Positions 9,229-17,548 of a stretch of 64,000 nt of DNA are shown in pieces (the stretch's first letter is position 1; every line of letters starts with the position of its first letter). The DNA is from Halorubrum amylolyticum. GTDB taxonomy: Archaea; Halobacteriota; Halobacteria; Halobacteriales; Haloferacaceae. A program made the position numbers and the translations under genes. The stretch is from assembly GCF_004114995.1 (NCBI RefSeq), contig NZ_SDJP01000001.1, positions 310,001-374,000 on the forward strand, written 5' to 3'. The notes under the pieces are model-generated. The model saw nothing but the letters and a program-made list of their open reading frames with translations, was not told the DNA's origin and made no database searches.

Positions 9229-9567
9229 TCAGGGACTGCCGGGCGCGCCTTCCATCACCGCGAAGTCCTCGCCGTCGGCGTCGATGCCGATCACCGCCCA
9301 GTCGTACGGGGGCTTCGTGGAGACGAGCCGATCTCGCAGGTCCTCCGCCCGGTCGCGCCACGTGACGAAACACCGGAGGCGCGATGTCTCGCCGCCGTCC
9401 GCCAGATACGGGTCCAGATCGTCGTCGTCCATACAGAGTACGGTCACGAGCACGCGCCGCCATTTTCGCTCCGCGACAAACTCCTGTCCGCCCTCGGAGA
9501 CGGTGTACCCGAGTTCGCGAAAAACGTCTCTGGCCTCCGTCGTCGGTGGGATGCTCGCAGTGGCCAT
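9229..9567 (-). CDS. Conserved haloarchaeal protein, unknown function (DUF7116-like)
   Basis: Soluble acidic protein of 112 aa. Features are an N-terminal helix (ARDVFRELGYTVSE), a beta-rich core (WRRVLVTVLCMDDD, LRCFVTWRDRAEDLRDRL) and the end segment YDWAVIGIDADGEDFAVM. I associate this with a haloarchaea-restricted family (DUF7116) from memory, not from a search. A TATA-like gataaac at 9593-9600 supports the start. Confidence 0.7.
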   Translation of the reverse strand: MATASIPPTTEARDVFRELGYTVSEGGQEFVAERKWRRVLVTVLCMDDDDLDPYLADGGETSRLRCFVTWRDRAEDLRDRLVSTKPPYDWAVIGIDADGEDFAVMEGAPGSP

Positions 9568-9704
9568 CTACCTCGACGTTGGCCGGCTTTCGTGATAAAC
9601 CTTCTCACGATTTCGATCGCACGCGATCCCGGTCGCTCGCGGGGCGAACCTCCGTTTCTCGGGGTCGTAACGCGGCGGCCCCGCTCCGGCCGGTTCGCCC
9701 CTAC

Positions 9705-9950
9705 TCACTCGTGGGCGGCGTCCCACTCGTCGGGCTTCCGGAGGTTGCCGCACTCCGTGCACTGTATCCGTCCCATCGTGTCCATCGCGGTGTCGAACGA
9801 CTCGCAGTTCCCACATCGATACCCCCACCGCGAGGACCCGCCGGCGTCGGCGAACACGACGTAGAAGGGACCTTCGGCGCCCCGCTCGACCTGCGTCCGG
9901 TCGGTGTACACCCGCTCGCCGTCGGCCGTCGTCGACGCGTCGAGACTCAT
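9705..9950 (-). CDS. DUF5816-family zinc-ribbon protein
   Basis: Protein of 81 aa with a two-CxxC zinc ribbon: WGYRCGNCESFDTAMD and GRIQCTECGNLRKPDEWD. The layout ERGAEGPFYVVFAD then the ribbon is the haloarchaeal DUF5816 pattern. The start at 9950 is chosen over an in-frame extension to 10028 because tttaaac at about 9974-9980 is a TATA-like box 27 bp upstream of the ATG. A protein- or RNA-binding role is inferred from the ribbon only. Confidence 0.8.
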   Translation of the reverse strand: MSLDASTTADGERVYTDRTQVERGAEGPFYVVFADAGGSSRWGYRCGNCESFDTAMDTMGRIQCTECGNLRKPDEWDAAHE

Positions 9951-10037
9951 GCCCGTCCGTACCGGTCGGAAGCGTTTAAAAGGATTACTCGGCTGCGGGG
10001 ATCGCCGACGATCTGTCCCGGACCGCAACCGGCCCGA

Positions 10038-10403
10038 CTACGTCCGGAACGACTCGCCGCAGCCGCACTCGGAGACGACGTTCGGGTTCTCGACCTCGAA
10101 GCCCGCCGCCTGCAGGCCGTGCTCGTAGTCGAGCTTGCTCCCGCCGATGTAGTTGCGGCTCGCCGGGTCGACGAACACGCGCAGCCCGTGGTGTTCGACG
10201 ACGAGGTCGTCGTCTTCCGGCTCGGTGTCGAACCGCATCCCGTACGAGAGGCCCGCGCAGCCGCCCTGCTGGACGAACAGGCGAAGCCCGGCCTCCTCCG
10301 TGTCGAGGCCCTCGCCCTCGAGGAGCGAGAGCGCCTCCTCCGCGGCGTCTGCGGTCACCTCGATCGCCGGGTCGCTTCCCGCGTCGACCGTTTCGGTGCT
10401 CAT
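10038..10403 (-). CDS. Iron-sulfur cluster carrier (IscA/ErpA/HesB family)
   Basis: A-type Fe-S carrier of 121 aa that receives or delivers clusters to apoproteins. The three conserved cysteines are present: one in QQGGCAGLSYGM and two in the C-terminal CGCGESF. DYEHGLQAAGFEVENPN is the family's C-terminal block. An acidic N-terminal tail of ~15 residues is a halophilic addition. A TATA-like run at about 10423-10432 lies 25 bp upstream. No other suf/isc gene is adjacent. Confidence 0.92.
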   Translation of the reverse strand: MSTETVDAGSDPAIEVTADAAEEALSLLEGEGLDTEEAGLRLFVQQGGCAGLSYGMRFDTEPEDDDLVVEHHGLRVFVDPASRNYIGGSKLDYEHGLQAAGFEVENPNVVSECGCGESFRT

Positions 10404-10493
10404 GCGAACACGTTCCGTCCGAACGATAAAAACCCTGCCGGCGCCGGCGCCCCGGGCGACACGGTTTTGACTCGGTGGCGAGTGAACGAGAGT

Positions 10494-12845
10494 ATGACGG
10501 CGTCGCCGTCCCGCGTCGGGGTTCTCACCGACGGGGACCGCTCCGAGGAGCAGCGCGCCGCGGCCGACTGGCTGGCCGCGCGCGACGGGATCGCGGTCGA
10601 GACGGTCGCGTTCGACGATCTCGCTACGGGGGCTGCTCCCGCGCCGACCTCGGAACCGCTCGCCACGGGAGAGTCAACCGGGTCGTACCCCGGCCCGGGC
10701 GTCGGCGACCGTGGACCCGGTGCCGACCCGCTCCGCCGATTCGACGCGCTCTGGTGGCACCGCGCCGCCCCGCTCACCGAGAGCGATCCCCTCGCCGACG
10801 CTGCGAACGCGATCGACCGGTACCTCGCCGACGGCGGCGGCCTCCTCTTGACGCTCCGCGCGATGGCCTCGATCGACCGCCTCTCCGCCGAGTCGGTCCC
10901 GCCCGACCGGGTCGGCGAGGAGTCGCTCGCGGAGCCGACCGGCGTGTTGTGGCGGTCGCTGTACGCCGACCACCCGGCGACCGCGTCGCTGGAGGGGCTC
11001 CGACACCACGTCCGAGAGCGCGGCACGGTCCCGGCGGTCCGGTACGAGCGCGTGCTCCCCGAGCGCGGCGAACCCCTCGCCTCGACGGTCCGCGGCGACG
11101 CCGCGGTCCCGGACGAGGTGACGGCGGTCTCGTGGCGGGTCGGCGGTTCGGGAGGCTCCGGCGAGCGCGGCGCGGTCCTCGGACTCGGCGCGCCGGTCCT
11201 GTTCGCCGAGCCGCCGGCCGGCGAGGGTCGCGAGGGACATGCCCCGGACGCCGCGGGCCTCGCGGAGACGCGCGATCGCCTCGTCGCCGGCTGCCTCCGG
11301 AGCCTCGCGGTCGACGACGGCACGCCCGCCCGCCCGACCGAGGCCGACGATATGCGCCGGCTCCGCGACCGAGTCGACGCCGCCGGCGAGGACGGCCCCG
11401 GCGGCCGACCGAAGTACCACCTCACGCCGCCCGCGAACTGGCTGAACGACCCGAACGGGCTGTTCCGGTGGGGCGGGCGGTACCACGTCTTCTACCAGTA
11501 CAACCCCGCCGGCCCGTTCCACAACACGATCCACTGGGGCCACGCCGTCAGCGACGACCTCGTGACGTGGCGCGACGAGCCGGTCGCGCTCTCGCCCTCC
11601 CCCGACGGTCCCGACCGGGACGGCTGCTGGTCGGGCTGCGCCGTCGACGACGACGGCACCCCGACGCTGCTGTACACCGGCGGCAACGGTCGCGACCAGC
11701 TCCCCTGTCTCGCGACGACGGACGACCCCGGGCTCCGGTCGTGGGAGAAGTACGAGGGGAACCCCGTCATCGAGTCGCCGCCGGCCGACCTCGACGTGCT
11801 CGAAACGGAGCACTGGCGCGCCGAGTTCCGCGACCACAACGTCTGGCGCGAGGACGGGCGCTGGCACCACCTCGTCGGGACCGGGCTCGCCGACGGCGGC
11901 GGCGGCGCGGCCCTGCTGTACACCGCCGAGACGCTCACCGAGTGGACCTACGAGGGCCCCCTGCTCGCCGGCGGGCCCGACGCCGGCGCCGTGTGGGAGT
12001 GTCCCGAACTGCTCGATCTAGGCGACCGCCGGCTCCTTCACGTCTCCGACTATGAGAACGTCGTCTACTTCCTCGGGAGCGTCGAGGACGGGGAGTTCGC
12101 GGTCGAGTCGGAGGGGCTGCTCGACCACGGCGACTTCTACGCGCCGCAGTCGCTCGCGGACGCGGGCGGGGGTGACGACGGCAGCGACGACGCCGGCCAC
12201 CCCGACCGCCCCGATCGCTCGCTCACCTGGGGCTGGCTCCCCGAGGCCCGCGACGTGGACGCGCAGTGGGACGCCGGCTGGTCCGGCGCGCTCTCGCTCC
12301 CCCGCGTGATCGAGACCGGCCCCGACGGCGACCTCCACCAGCGCCCCGCGGACGAGGTGACCGACCTCCGGACGGGGCGGCTCGCCGACGACGAAACGGT
12401 CGCCCTCGCGCCCGACGACCGGCGCCGGCTCGACGTCTCGGGCGCGGCGATCGAGATCGAGGCGGAGATCGCCCTCGACGACGCCGAGGCGGTCGAACTC
12501 TCCGTGTTCGAGACGCCTGACCGCGCCGAACACACCCCGATCCGCTACGCGCGTGACGGGACGCTGTCGGTCGACCGCGCCCCGTCGAGCCGGGACGCGC
12601 GCGCGTTCGCCGACGCGCAGTCGATGGCCGTCACCCCCTACGACGAGCCGCTTTCGCTGCGCGTGTTCCTCGACCGGTCCGTGATCGAGATCTACGCCAA
12701 CGGGCGCCACTGTCTCACGAGCCGGGTGTACCCGACCCGCGACGACGCGGTCGGCGTCTCTGCGCGCGCCGAGGGCGGCCGCGCGGCGATCGCGTCGCTG
12801 TCGGCGTGGGAACTCGGCGAGGCGATGCCGACAGGCGGGGAGTAA
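10494..12845 (+). CDS. GH32 beta-fructosidase with N-terminal GATase-like module
   Basis: Glycoside hydrolase family 32 enzyme (783 aa) that would release fructose from sucrose, inulin or levan. Catalytic triad: nucleophile Asp319 in WLNDPNG, transition-state Asp447 in FRDHNVW, and acid/base Glu502 in WECPEL. The five-bladed propeller (about 310-600) is followed by the beta-sandwich module with LRVFLDRSVIEIYANG. The first ~300 residues are an extra module (FDALWWHRAAPL, DGGGLLLTLRAM), resembling a class I glutamine-amidotransferase/ThuA-like fold; that assignment is inference. No signal peptide is seen, so the enzyme is probably cytosolic. A TATA-like tttt at 10464-10467 lies 27-30 bp upstream of the ATG. 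Confidence 0.92.
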   Translation: MTASPSRVGVLTDGDRSEEQRAAADWLAARDGIAVETVAFDDLATGAAPAPTSEPLATGESTGSYPGPGVGDRGPGADPLRRFDALWWHRAAPLTESDPLADAANAIDRYLADGGGLLLTLRAMASIDRLSAESVPPDRVGEESLAEPTGVLWRSLYADHPATASLEGLRHHVRERGTVPAVRYERVLPERGEPLASTVRGDAAVPDEVTAVSWRVGGSGGSGERGAVLGLGAPVLFAEPPAGEGREGHAPDAAGLAETRDRLVAGCLRSLAVDDGTPARPTEADDMRRLRDRVDAAGEDGPGGRPKYHLTPPANWLNDPNGLFRWGGRYHVFYQYNPAGPFHNTIHWGHAVSDDLVTWRDEPVALSPSPDGPDRDGCWSGCAVDDDGTPTLLYTGGNGRDQLPCLATTDDPGLRSWEKYEGNPVIESPPADLDVLETEHWRAEFRDHNVWREDGRWHHLVGTGLADGGGGAALLYTAETLTEWTYEGPLLAGGPDAGAVWECPELLDLGDRRLLHVSDYENVVYFLGSVEDGEFAVESEGLLDHGDFYAPQSLADAGGGDDGSDDAGHPDRPDRSLTWGWLPEARDVDAQWDAGWSGALSLPRVIETGPDGDLHQRPADEVTDLRTGRLADDETVALAPDDRRRLDVSGAAIEIEAEIALDDAEAVELSVFETPDRAEHTPIRYARDGTLSVDRAPSSRDARAFADAQSMAVTPYDEPLSLRVFLDRSVIEIYANGRHCLTSRVYPTRDDAVGVSARAEGGRAAIASLSAWELGEAMPTGGE

Positions 12846-12891
12846 GCGGCCGAGGCGGCGACCGGCAGTCGGCAGAACGGCGATCCGGCGC

Positions 12892-14349
12892 TCAGTCGTC
12901 CGTCGACTCCGCGGTCGCTACCGGCTCGTCGACGTCGCCCGCGACGCCCCGGTCGGTGAGGTCGCCGCGGCGCCACGTCCCCCGGCGGTACCACGCGTAC
13001 GCGATGACCGCGCCCACCACGTTCGATATCGCGAACGACAGCCAGATGCCGGTCTCGCCGATCCGGCCGGCGGCGACCCACGCGATCGGGAACCGGACGA
13101 TCCCGAGCATCAGCACGGAGATGGCCGCGGCGGTGAGCGTCTTGCCGGCGCCGCGGAAGCTCCCGGTGTACGCGCGCATGATGCCGATGAAGCCGAACGT
13201 CAGCGCGACGATCCGGAGGAACTGCGAGCCGACCGCGACCACGCGGGCGGCGTCGGCCTGATCGGCGCCGACGAACACGGAGACGATCGGCTCGGGGACG
13301 AGGAAGACGACGACCCCGGCGACCGAGAGGACCGCGAACAGCGTCTTGGCCGCCAGGTTCGCGGCCCGCTCGGCCCGGTCGGGCTTGCCCGACCCGATGT
13401 TCTGGCCGGTCATCGTCTCGACGCCGCGGGCGACCGCGATCGCCGGCAAGAAGATCACGGAGAACACCCGCGTGCCGATCCCGTAGGCGGCGACGACCGG
13501 GTCGGGGAACAGCGCGACGATGAACAGCAGGAGGTTCATCGAGATCGCCCGGCCGGTCCCCTCGATCGAGGCCGGCAGGCCGATGCGGAGGAGCCGGCGC
13601 AGGTAGTTCGCGTCGGGCGCCATGTCCCGGAGATTGATCTGGACTCCACGCACCCCGCGGAACATGATCGCCAGCCCCACGACCAGCGCCAGCGCCCGGG
13701 AGAAGACGGTCGCGATCGCCGCGCCCTCGATCCCGAGCGGGGGGAACGGCCCCCACCCGAAGATGAGGAACGGGTCGAGCGCGATGTTGAGCACGACGGA
13801 GCCGAACATCACGAGCATGGGGGTGATCGTGTCGCCGTACCCCCGCATGAGCGCGATGAACACCGCGAAGCCGAACATGGCGACGAGCCCCAGCGAGATG
13901 ACCTCCATGTAGCTCGACGCGAGGGGTAACACGTCCGCCGACGCGCCCATCAGGTCGAGGAACCACCCGACGAAGAAGTAGCCGACGCCGCCGAGGAGCG
14001 CCGAGGCGAGCACCGCGAACGTCACCGTCTGCGAGGCGGCGTACTCGGCCTCGCGTGCCTCGTCCGCGCCGGTGTACTGGGCGACGAGCACACTGCCCGC
14101 GACGGAGATCCCCATCCCGAGCGAGATGAGCAGGAACACCAGCGGGAACGCGAAGCTGATCGCCGCCAACGCGTCCGTGCTGTACTGCCCCAGCCAGAAC
14201 GTGTCCGCGAGGTTGTACGCCGTCTGAAAGAGGTTCGTGACGACGATCGGCATCGAGAGGAAAAAGAGCGGCTTCGCGATCCCTCCCGACGTGAGATCGA
14301 ACTCCTCGGGCCCCTTGAACAGGGCGTCGACGCGGTCGAGGAGCCCCAT
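12892..14349 (-). CDS. MATE family efflux transporter
   Basis: Multidrug/toxin extrusion antiporter (485 aa, about 12 hydrophobic segments) that exports organic cations or drugs with Na+ or H+ exchange. The N-terminal PLFFLSMPIVVTNLFQTAYN and ADTFWLGQYS blocks are the MATE signature; the second half repeats the pattern (FSVIFLPAIAVARGVETMTGQNIG). It is divergent from a TetR regulator, and a palindromic candidate operator (14488-14501) lies in the shared upstream region, so substrate-induced derepression is likely. A 39-codon upstream ORF (14349-14468) ends in TGATG at this start codon. Confidence 0.9.
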   Translation of the reverse strand: MGLLDRVDALFKGPEEFDLTSGGIAKPLFFLSMPIVVTNLFQTAYNLADTFWLGQYSTDALAAISFAFPLVFLLISLGMGISVAGSVLVAQYTGADEAREAEYAASQTVTFAVLASALLGGVGYFFVGWFLDLMGASADVLPLASSYMEVISLGLVAMFGFAVFIALMRGYGDTITPMLVMFGSVVLNIALDPFLIFGWGPFPPLGIEGAAIATVFSRALALVVGLAIMFRGVRGVQINLRDMAPDANYLRRLLRIGLPASIEGTGRAISMNLLLFIVALFPDPVVAAYGIGTRVFSVIFLPAIAVARGVETMTGQNIGSGKPDRAERAANLAAKTLFAVLSVAGVVVFLVPEPIVSVFVGADQADAARVVAVGSQFLRIVALTFGFIGIMRAYTGSFRGAGKTLTAAAISVLMLGIVRFPIAWVAAGRIGETGIWLSFAISNVVGAVIAYAWYRRGTWRRGDLTDRGVAGDVDEPVATAESTDD

Positions 14350-14487
14350 CAGCGGGACGCCTCCGCGCGGCTCCGCGGGTCGGCCGGCTCTCCGCGGCCC
14401 CCCGCGCCCCTCACCTCGCGATCGGTACGGAACGCTGCCGTCGAGATCACCGTGGCGCTATGGTCCATCGTGGTCAATACCGTACTT

Positions 14488-14501
14488 ACTGACCAGTCAG
14501 T
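14488..14501. promoter_or_regulatory. Candidate TetR operator (perfect inverted repeat)
   Basis: The 14-bp sequence actgac-ca-gtcagt is a perfect inverted repeat with a 2-bp centre, in the 301-bp gap between the divergent MATE and TetR genes. On the minus strand it sits just downstream of a weak TATA-like run (about 14504-14512), so a bound repressor would block the MATE promoter. Binding by the adjacent TetR protein is inferred. Confidence 0.65.
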
Positions 14502-14650
14502 CAAAAACGTTCTGAAGACGGAGCGGTTCTGATACGTCAAGCTCTCTGCGGTTTCTTCGGTATTCGCTGATGACCTTTCGATAAGTTCTCGACGGGGTTC
14601 GTCGGGTTCGGCCGCAATCGTTATTCGCCCGCGGCCGGAACCGTGGTGAC

Positions 14651-15253
14651 ATGGCCGAACCATCGGGGCGGACCTTCTCGGAGGCGGACGAGGAGATCAT
14701 GCGGGCGACCTACCGCGCGCTCCGCGAGTACGGGTACGCCGACCTCACGGTCAAGCGGATCGCGGCGGAGTACGGCAAGTCGACCGCCGCGGTGCACTAC
14801 CACTACGACACGAAAGAGGAGCTGTTGGCGGCGTTCCTCGACTACATCCTGAACCGGTTCGTCGCCGCCATCCGCGAGGTCGAGACGACCGACCCCGAAC
14901 AGCGCCTGACGCACCTGCTCGACAGGCTCCTCGTCGCGCCGCAGGAGAACCCGGACCTGTCCGTCGCGCTGCTGGAGATGCGGAGTCAGGCCCCCTACAA
15001 CGAGGCGTTCGCCGAGCGCTTCCGGCAGAACGACGAGTACGTCCGCTACCTGGTCAAGGCGGTCATCAACCACGGGATCGACGAGGGCGCCTTCGCGGAC
15101 GTCGACGCCGACCGCGTCACGCGGTCGCTGATGACGATCGTCGACGGCGCCCGCACCAGGTCGGTGGTGTTCGACGACGTGGGCGAGTACGAGCGCGCGC
15201 GGGCGACCGCGGAGGAGTACGTCGACGCGACGCTCCGCGACACCGACGCTTAG
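14651..15253 (+). CDS. TetR/AcrR family transcriptional regulator
   Basis: One-component repressor of 200 aa. The N-terminal helix-turn-helix is clear: LREYGYADLTVKRIAAEYGKSTAAVHYHYDTKEELLAAFL; the remainder is the all-helical ligand-binding/dimer domain. A TATA-like box (about 14618-14626) sits 28 bp before the ATG. The divergent MATE exporter is the likely target, as in QacR/TetR-type drug-response pairs. The 3' end overlaps the convergent downstream gene by 4 bp. Confidence 0.92.
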   Translation: MAEPSGRTFSEADEEIMRATYRALREYGYADLTVKRIAAEYGKSTAAVHYHYDTKEELLAAFLDYILNRFVAAIREVETTDPEQRLTHLLDRLLVAPQENPDLSVALLEMRSQAPYNEAFAERFRQNDEYVRYLVKAVINHGIDEGAFADVDADRVTRSLMTIVDGARTRSVVFDDVGEYERARATAEEYVDATLRDTDA

Positions 15254-15747
15254 CGCTCGGACCCCTCGATGTCGGCGTCCTCGATCCCGTCGCCTCCGAA
15301 GTCGGCCTCCGCGCCGCCCGGCAGATCGGCCGTACACCAGTGGCAGAAGTCGAGCTCCGGATCGACCTCCTTCCCGCAGTTCGGACAGCTGTCGGTCGTC
15401 TCTCCGGTTGCGTGCTTCGTCTCCTCGGTCGCCTCCCTCGCCCCCGCCTCGGCCGTTCCCGTCGTCCGCGCGAGCGCGTTCTGCGCGCGGGCGAGGACGT
15501 ACGCGTCGACGACGCTGGCGCCCCCCACGAGCAGGGTCGGGGCGACGCTCAGCGGGTCGACCGGCTCGCCGGCCGCGAGCGCGTCGATCGCCGCCGGATC
15601 GACGAAGAGGTAGCTCACCGCGAACAGCACCGCGAACCACCCGACTGCGCGGCGCCACCGTCGGAGATAGAGGTGGCCGAACCCGGTCGCGAGCGCTCCG
15701 AGCAGGGCGGCGAGCCACGGCCGCTTCTGCGAGGTCGTTCGCTCCAT
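15250..15747 (-). CDS. Membrane protein with C-terminal zinc ribbon (DUF7575-like)
   Basis: Protein of 165 aa. The N-terminal half (RPWLAALLGALATGFGHLYLRRW, then two further hydrophobic stretches to about residue 80) resembles TM2/small integral membrane modules. The C-terminal part has a CPNCGKEVDPELDFCHWC zinc ribbon and an acidic tail. I start it at 15747 (MERTTSQ); the in-frame extension to 15813 is Arg-rich non-coding-like sequence. Function unknown; it is convergent with tetR (4-bp overlap). Confidence 0.75.
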   Translation of the reverse strand: MERTTSQKRPWLAALLGALATGFGHLYLRRWRRAVGWFAVLFAVSYLFVDPAAIDALAAGEPVDPLSVAPTLLVGGASVVDAYVLARAQNALARTTGTAEAGAREATEETKHATGETTDSCPNCGKEVDPELDFCHWCTADLPGGAEADFGGDGIEDADIEGSER

Positions 15748-15895
15748 GCCCGAACCTATCGGACGGTCAGCCATAAGCCTTCTACCGAGGCTCGGTGTTC
15801 GGGCAGTTCTCACACCCGCGAGCGTTCGGGCGTGCTCTCCGGCGTTTCTCCGACGTTCAGATCGCGCCGTGGGAACCGCCGTTCCCTCCGAGGCC

Positions 15896-15937
15896 GTCCC
15901 CGCCGGGCTACTCGCCGTCCCCGCCGGGCTACTCGCC
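15896..15937. repeat. Perfect 21-bp tandem duplication at the GH68 3' end
   Basis: A 21-bp unit (gtccccgccgggctactcgc plus c) occurs twice in a row, at 15896-15916 and 15917-15937. The second copy contains the stop codon of the GH68 gene and the first copy duplicates it downstream, so the duplication does not change the protein. Confidence 0.9.
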
Positions 15938-17314
15938 TCCCCCGTCGGCCGGGCCGGCCCTCCCGCCGTCGACCGCCCCGCTCGGTCCCGCGGCGTACCC
16001 CCCGACGCTCCCGCCCTCCCGGATCGGCCCGCCGAGCGCGTCGCCGTCGGGGAGTTCCGAGCCGTCGACCGGCGGCAGCGGCTCGTCGAGGGTCGGGATT
16101 CGCCACGCGTCGAGCGTCCCGCGCAGCCGGGTTCGGTCGCCGTCGAGCGCGAGCCTGAGCGTCGGCGCGAGCGTCCCGCCGAACCGCCCCCGCTGCTCGG
16201 TCTCGGGGAGGTCGGCGATCGCGTCCAGCGAGTCGCCCGCGAAGTCGTGGTAGTTGAGGAAGCTCTGGACGAGCGCCTCCTCCTCGTGGGCGAACGCCAT
16301 CCACGAGTACGCCTGAAACGGCGCCTCCGGCGGGTTCGTGGCGACCAGTCCGGAGCCGTTCAGGGGGTGGTACTCGCCCTCGAAGGCGTCGGCGACGAAC
16401 CCGTAGAGCCCGTCCGGACCGGTCACGCCCGGCGCGAACGTGTGGACGTGGCTGCAGACGAACAGGTAGTAGCGCCCGTCGGCGACGACGACGTGCGGAC
16501 GCTCCAGCTCCTGATTGACCTCGGTCGCGTCCAGTAGGGGCGGGCGGAGTTCCCACGAGAGCGGGTCGCCCGACTCCGAGGCGGCGACCCCGATACAGCC
16601 GTTGAACTCCCGCCGGTGCGTCGTCTCCGGGTCGTCGCCCTCGCGCTCCGGCGCGGGCGCGTTCGCCTCGAAGAGGAGGTGGGTCTCGCCGGTCGCCGGG
16701 TCCTCGAAGAACCACGGGTCCCGGAACGTGTAGGTCATCCCGCGCGACTGCGCCTCCGTCTCGTACCACTTGCCGTCCGGCGTCAGCAGCGTCTCGTGGC
16801 TCCACGGACCGGAGAGCTCGATCCCGTCCTCGTCGGCGCGCACCGTTCCGCCGTGCGCGACCGCGATCCGCTGGGCGTACGTCATCTCCGCCGCGGTCTC
16901 GTCGCCGGCGGCGGTGTAGTAGAGGTAGACCTCGCCGTCGTCGTACAGCGCCGAGCCGGCCCACTGTCGCTGGCCGAGCGCGCCGCCGTCGAAGACCGGG
17001 CCGGCGTCGCGCCACTCCGTCCCGTCCGGCGAGTAGAAACACCGGATCTCGGCCACGTCGTGGCGCGTGCCGGGAAGGAAGTCGGCCGGCGCCGTCAGCG
17101 AGAACGCGAGTCGGTACCCGTCCACGTCGGCGATCCCGCCGTGGCGGTCGCGGAGCAGCCACGTGTCCCAGACGTGAAGCTCCGGAAAGGGGTCGATCTC
17201 GGGGGCGCCAGCCGCCGGCGCGACGTTCCCGCGGCGGCGCTCGATCGACGCCGCCTGCGCTCTGGTCCACCGCGACCGCGGGCGACCGCCGTCGCTCTTC
17301 GGCGTCTCGTGCAT
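15929..17314 (-). CDS. GH68 fructosyltransferase (levansucrase/inulosucrase)
   Basis: Glycoside hydrolase family 68 enzyme of 461 aa, which transfers fructose from sucrose to a growing levan or inulin chain (or to water). All three family catalytic positions are visible: nucleophile Asp50 in VWDTW, Asp199 in TFRDPWFF (RDP motif), and acid/base Glu271 in LERPHV; QWAGS at 117-121 is the sucrose-box equivalent. It lacks an obvious Sec or Tat signal peptide, which is unusual since GH68 enzymes act on external sucrose. TATA-like aataaa at about 17336-17342 supports the start. Levan versus inulin product cannot be decided from sequence. Confidence 0.92.
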   Translation of the reverse strand: MHETPKSDGGRPRSRWTRAQAASIERRRGNVAPAAGAPEIDPFPELHVWDTWLLRDRHGGIADVDGYRLAFSLTAPADFLPGTRHDVAEIRCFYSPDGTEWRDAGPVFDGGALGQRQWAGSALYDDGEVYLYYTAAGDETAAEMTYAQRIAVAHGGTVRADEDGIELSGPWSHETLLTPDGKWYETEAQSRGMTYTFRDPWFFEDPATGETHLLFEANAPAPEREGDDPETTHRREFNGCIGVAASESGDPLSWELRPPLLDATEVNQELERPHVVVADGRYYLFVCSHVHTFAPGVTGPDGLYGFVADAFEGEYHPLNGSGLVATNPPEAPFQAYSWMAFAHEEEALVQSFLNYHDFAGDSLDAIADLPETEQRGRFGGTLAPTLRLALDGDRTRLRGTLDAWRIPTLDEPLPPVDGSELPDGDALGGPIREGGSVGGYAAGPSGAVDGGRAGPADGGGE

Positions 17315-17392
17315 ACGCCACCTCCGCCAGCGACCGAATAAAGCCTTTTCAGTCGGAACGGCGATCCGTCGGCGGCCACCCCCGTCACGGAA

Positions 17393-17406
17393 ATAAAACG
17401 TTTTAT
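17393..17406. promoter_or_regulatory. Perfect palindrome overlapping the trmB promoter
   Basis: The 14-bp palindrome ataaaacgttttat lies in the 230-bp region between the divergent GH68 and trmB genes. Its right half is the best TATA-like box on the plus strand (26 bp before the ATG at 17429). It is therefore well placed as an operator for the TrmB protein, controlling trmB and possibly GH68. Binding is inferred. Confidence 0.6.
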
Positions 17407-17428
17407 CACGGCCGTGGTAGTTGAGAAC

Positions 17429-17548
17429 ATGGCAGGAACACGCACCGAACGAGAGCGATCGAAGCGCGGCGCTGTCAGTCGAACCGCGACGGACCGCCGC
17501 GACCGCCGCGATCGCACGGACTGCCGCGGGATCGCACGCGGGGGATGA
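17429..17548 (+). CDS. Possible 39-codon upstream ORF coupled to trmB
   Basis: A short Arg-rich reading frame starts at an ATG 26 bp downstream of the TATA-like ttttat (leaderless position) and ends in TGA that overlaps the trmB ATG (ATGA, 17545-17548). The peptide itself (MAGTRTERER...) looks like no known protein, so if used at all it is more likely to set trmB translation by coupling than to be functional. It could also be chance in GC-rich DNA. Confidence 0.3.
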   Translation: MAGTRTERERSKRGAVSRTATDRRDRRDRTDCRGIARGG

